Positions 40,974 to 43,087 of a stretch of DNA of 43,087 nt are shown here, one piece after another (the stretch's first letter is position 1; each line of letters opens with the position of its first letter). The notes beneath the pieces were generated by a model. It was not told the DNA's origin. It worked only from the letters and a program-made list of their open reading frames with translations, and did no database searches. Source of the stretch: SICV01 sp038045265 (GTDB taxonomy: Archaea; Nanobdellota; Nanobdellia; Pacearchaeales; GW2011-AR1); NCBI GenBank assembly GCA_038045265.1, contig JBBSYL010000008.1:1-43087 (forward strand). The letters are read 5' to 3'. A program made the position numbers and the translations under genes.

Positions 40974-41504
40974 ATGAATAGGCAAAAAAGAGAGAGATAT
41001 CTTCCAGAATTTGTTTATGGGGCAATTGATGGTTCTGTAACTACTTTTGCAGTTGTTGCAGGTTCAATAGGTGCCTCTCTTTCTCCCGCAATAATTTTAA
41101 TTCTAGGATTTGCAAATCTTTTTGCCGATGGCTTTTCAATGGCAATCTCCAACTATTTATCAACAAAATCGCAGAATGAAATCTATTCAATGCATAAGCA
41201 TAAGCATGAGCATAAAAAGAATCCTAAAAGAACAGCACTCGCAACATTTATTTCATTTCTCCTCATAGGACTTATACCGCTTGCTTCATTCGTTTTAGCA
41301 TTATTCATTCCAAACCTTGTTCCATATCAGTTCAAAATTTCAATTGTCCTTACTGCGGTAGCTTTTCTCATAGTTGGATTCATTAAAGGAAAAATAGTAA
41401 AAATACGCCCTGTAAAATCTTCCCTTGAAACTTTAGTAATTGGAGGCATAGCCGCATTGCTTGCTTTCCTGGTTGGATATCTTCTTAGAGGCCTAGTAGT
41501 ATAA
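40974..41504 (+). CDS. VIT1/CCC1-family transporter
   Basis: 176 aa. VIT1/CCC1 family of Fe2+/Mn2+ transporters: N-terminal FVYGAIDGSVTTFAVVAG and FANLFADGFSMAISNYLS are the conserved first helices, then a short His/Lys-rich cytoplasmic loop (HKHKHEHKK) in place of the longer metal-binding region, and three further transmembrane helices. Probably exports or sequesters iron or manganese. TATA TTTTATATATC about 25 nt upstream. Divergent from the 616-aa gene across a 192-bp gap that otherwise holds only promoter sequence. Confidence 0.9.
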   Translation: MNRQKRERYLPEFVYGAIDGSVTTFAVVAGSIGASLSPAIILILGFANLFADGFSMAISNYLSTKSQNEIYSMHKHKHEHKKNPKRTALATFISFLLIGLIPLASFVLALFIPNLVPYQFKISIVLTAVAFLIVGFIKGKIVKIRPVKSSLETLVIGGIAALLAFLVGYLLRGLVV

Positions 41505-41538
41505 TTATACTTAAATACCCTTTATTTTTAAACCTCTC

Positions 41539-42360
41539 ATGAGTTTGAGAGTAAATCTTGCAAACCATTTTGCGATAGGTTTTCATGAAGAATGGAGAAG
41601 AAGGCAAGGACTTCTTGGAAAAAATTTACTTAAATTATTCTATAAAGATTGTCTCAGACAGGGAGTAGATATAGTGGGAGTAGCTTCTGAAGAAGCAAAG
41701 CCCATCATAAGGGGCTCTGTAGATGATAGATTTGGTTGGCTTATTAGACATTGTGTACCAGAACTTACAAGAGATGGAGAATATAGTTTTCTGGAGATAG
41801 ACGGAAATACATTCGGCTTATTTAAACGAGGAGAAGGTGCAGTCACCTTCGTAAATGCTCAGACAATTCAGGCAAAATATCCAGATGTAAGAGGCACAAC
41901 AATGAAAGTTCTTGTTTTCGGAGGATATTATTTTGAAAATGGTCTGCCTTTGAAAGAAACTCTAAAGCGCATCGCACTTGACAGATGTCTTGTAATCGCA
42001 GAGAATCAATTTAGTGAAGGGATTCACTCTCTTGAAGCTAGAGCAATAAGAGAACTAGTCAGCCTCTATGATGCTATGGTTGTTCACGATGCACAACAAG
42101 GTAAAAAAACAAATGAATACGCAAAATCTCTTTCTCAGGAAATTTCTCTTCCAGGAGTTGCAATAGGAAATCAACATAGCCCAAGCAGATGCAAGGCAGG
42201 AATAATTGTTCCAGAGAGATCTGCAATAAGAAATAGCACATCGGATTTGGTAATTTCTCTAAGAGATATACTAGGAAAAAAAGCACATGACATAGATTCA
42301 TCATATGAAAATCCATTCACAAAACTTCGTTGGGGGTTTTCAATTCAAATTGGGCACTAG
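41539..42360 (+). CDS. PHP-like protein with altered metal ligands
   Basis: 273 aa. The order of landmarks follows PHP phosphoesterases: NLANHFAIGF (family DxHxH) at 6-15, VDIVGVASEE at 43-52, LVIAENQF (family AHP) at 151-158, LYDAMVVHDAQQGKKTNEYA (family EvxNg...N..A) at 176-195, and LPGVAIGNQHSPS (family GSDAHs) at 204-216. Several metal-binding His/Asp residues are replaced by Asn or Gln, so catalysis is doubtful. TATA (TTTTTAAAC) about 10-20 nt upstream. Tentative. Confidence 0.55.
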   Translation: MSLRVNLANHFAIGFHEEWRRRQGLLGKNLLKLFYKDCLRQGVDIVGVASEEAKPIIRGSVDDRFGWLIRHCVPELTRDGEYSFLEIDGNTFGLFKRGEGAVTFVNAQTIQAKYPDVRGTTMKVLVFGGYYFENGLPLKETLKRIALDRCLVIAENQFSEGIHSLEARAIRELVSLYDAMVVHDAQQGKKTNEYAKSLSQEISLPGVAIGNQHSPSRCKAGIIVPERSAIRNSTSDLVISLRDILGKKAHDIDSSYENPFTKLRWGFSIQIGH

Positions 42361-42381
42361 AGGAAATAGACACCATAGTTA

Positions 42382-42424
42382 CAGATAATTCGGTCAATTA
42401 TTCTTTTGCTTCCAGAATTATCTG
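42382..42424 (+). terminator. stem-loop after the PHP-like gene
   Basis: Perfect 10-bp stem CAGATAATTC/GAATTATCTG (42382-42391 with 42415-42424) and a 23-nt loop that contains TTCTTTTG, followed by a weaker GGGA/TCCC hairpin at about 42430-42443. In the 145-bp gap between two plus-strand genes; possible 3'-end signal. Confidence 0.4.
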
Positions 42425-42505
42425 TCACGGGAATTCTGTCCCAATAAATAGAATTCACGATACACTTAAATATTCAAACCATCTTTAGCAATTAAGAGGT
42501 TAAAA

Positions 42506-43054
42506 ATGCCATTCGCAGCAACACATATTCTTTTTCCATTAGTTTTAACGGTGCTAATCAGGGATTTTTACTTGAGAAAGAAAGATAAAAAATTATTTCC
42601 CCTACATTATGTTTTAATTGCAGGTCTAGCAGGAACATTGCCTGATTGGGACATAGGATTTTTTTGGATTCTTCAATTATCTGGTATAGATGTAGGATTC
42701 TGGGACATTCATAAAACATATCTGCATTCTATATTTGTCCCAATAATCTTTTTTATACTATTTTTTGTATTAAAACCTGTAAAATCCCCAACTCTGGGCA
42801 AGCATAAACTTAAACTAAATATAATCGCATTAATGATTGCTCTCGGCGCATTTTCTCACATATTCTTAGATTTGATCTTGGGAGAGCCTTTCTCCGCATT
42901 TTATCCTTTTCACACTTTCACATATGCTTTAGCATTGGTGAATTATTTTCCAGAGGCTGTGCAAGGTCTTCTCTACCCAACTCTAGATGCAGTTCTATTA
43001 ATTTTTTATCTCATTTACCTTGAAATTAAACACAAAATCTCCGATTTTATCTAA
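42506..43054 (+). CDS. YdjM/DUF457-type membrane-bound metal-dependent hydrolase
   Basis: 182 aa with four to five transmembrane helices. Family hallmarks: an early His (ATHILF, H7), AGLAGTLPDWDIG (LPDWD at 45-49), HKTYLHSIF (69-77) and GAFSHIFLDLIL (H118, D122), the His/Asp set expected to hold a metal at the membrane. Function of the family is uncertain. Ribosome binding site GAGGT 9-13 nt before the ATG. The last 33 bp of the window are non-coding with nothing recognised. Confidence 0.8.
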   Translation: MPFAATHILFPLVLTVLIRDFYLRKKDKKLFPLHYVLIAGLAGTLPDWDIGFFWILQLSGIDVGFWDIHKTYLHSIFVPIIFFILFFVLKPVKSPTLGKHKLKLNIIALMIALGAFSHIFLDLILGEPFSAFYPFHTFTYALALVNYFPEAVQGLLYPTLDAVLLIFYLIYLEIKHKISDFI

Positions 43055-43087
43055 CTTAACACGCAAAGGTTCGGTTAAGGTTGATTA

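Overview
The window is a gene-dense, AT-rich archaeal chromosome segment. The archaeal assignment rests on archaeal-type threonyl-tRNA synthetase (with the archaeal N-terminal editing domain), archaeal GluRS, ribosomal proteins L10e/uL16 and L35Ae/eL33, class III (PibD/FlaK-type) pilin signal sequences, and TATA/BRE promoters placed 25-30 nt before the start codon (leaderless mRNAs); only a few genes carry a GAGG-type ribosome binding site. The many small lineage-specific proteins, inteins and short intergenic gaps suggest a DPANN archaeon of the Woese-/Pacearchaeota type; that placement is an inference.

Layout. 0-0.2 kb: tRNA-Lys(UUU), with its 3' end and flank duplicated as a 40-bp direct repeat. 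0.2-6.3 kb: thioredoxin, PCMT-like methyltransferase, and nrdR-nrdJ (class II ribonucleotide reductase whose catalytic cysteine is interrupted by a homing-endonuclease intein). Thioredoxin and nrdR share a distinctive promoter module, so the reductase and its probable electron donor look co-regulated. 6.4-10.7 kb: small proteins, cysteine desulfurase, SET-domain protein, Nudix hydrolase, a degenerate archaemetzincin and a GNAT enzyme. 10.7-16.4 kb: membrane and extracytoplasmic redox proteins, LemA-HtpX, and an intact ~950-bp IS481-like insertion sequence with terminal inverted repeats. 16.4-20.6 kb: a decay zone with a kinase N-lobe remnant joined out of frame to a solute-binding-protein remnant, a stop-interrupted small gene, a DUF2283/DUF4258 pair, a membrane receptor with a class III cyclase-like cytoplasmic domain, and a doubly frameshifted NlpC/P60-like peptidase. 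20.7-29.7 kb: thrS, VapBC toxin-antitoxin with a perfect operator palindrome, two tandem pilin-like genes (one carrying a LamG domain) sharing a 242-bp near-identical N-terminal segment, and gltX. 29.8-43 kb: an amber-interrupted gene, several large unrecognised proteins, an AP-endonuclease/xylose-isomerase-like TIM barrel with a large insertion, two minimal nucleotidyltransferase proteins (one with a 25-histidine N-terminus), a PH-like membrane protein, L10e-L35Ae, a VIT1-like transporter, a PHP-like protein with altered metal ligands, and a YdjM-like membrane hydrolase.

The most unusual signal is a non-coding element present twice in inverted orientation (32527-32645 and 38621-38739, 117/119 identical). 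It folds into a branched four-stem structure. In the second copy it continues into an array of further hairpins that keep their architecture (stems opening TCA and closing TGA) while differing in sequence. It is neither CRISPR nor coding, and the two copies bracket a 6-kb block.
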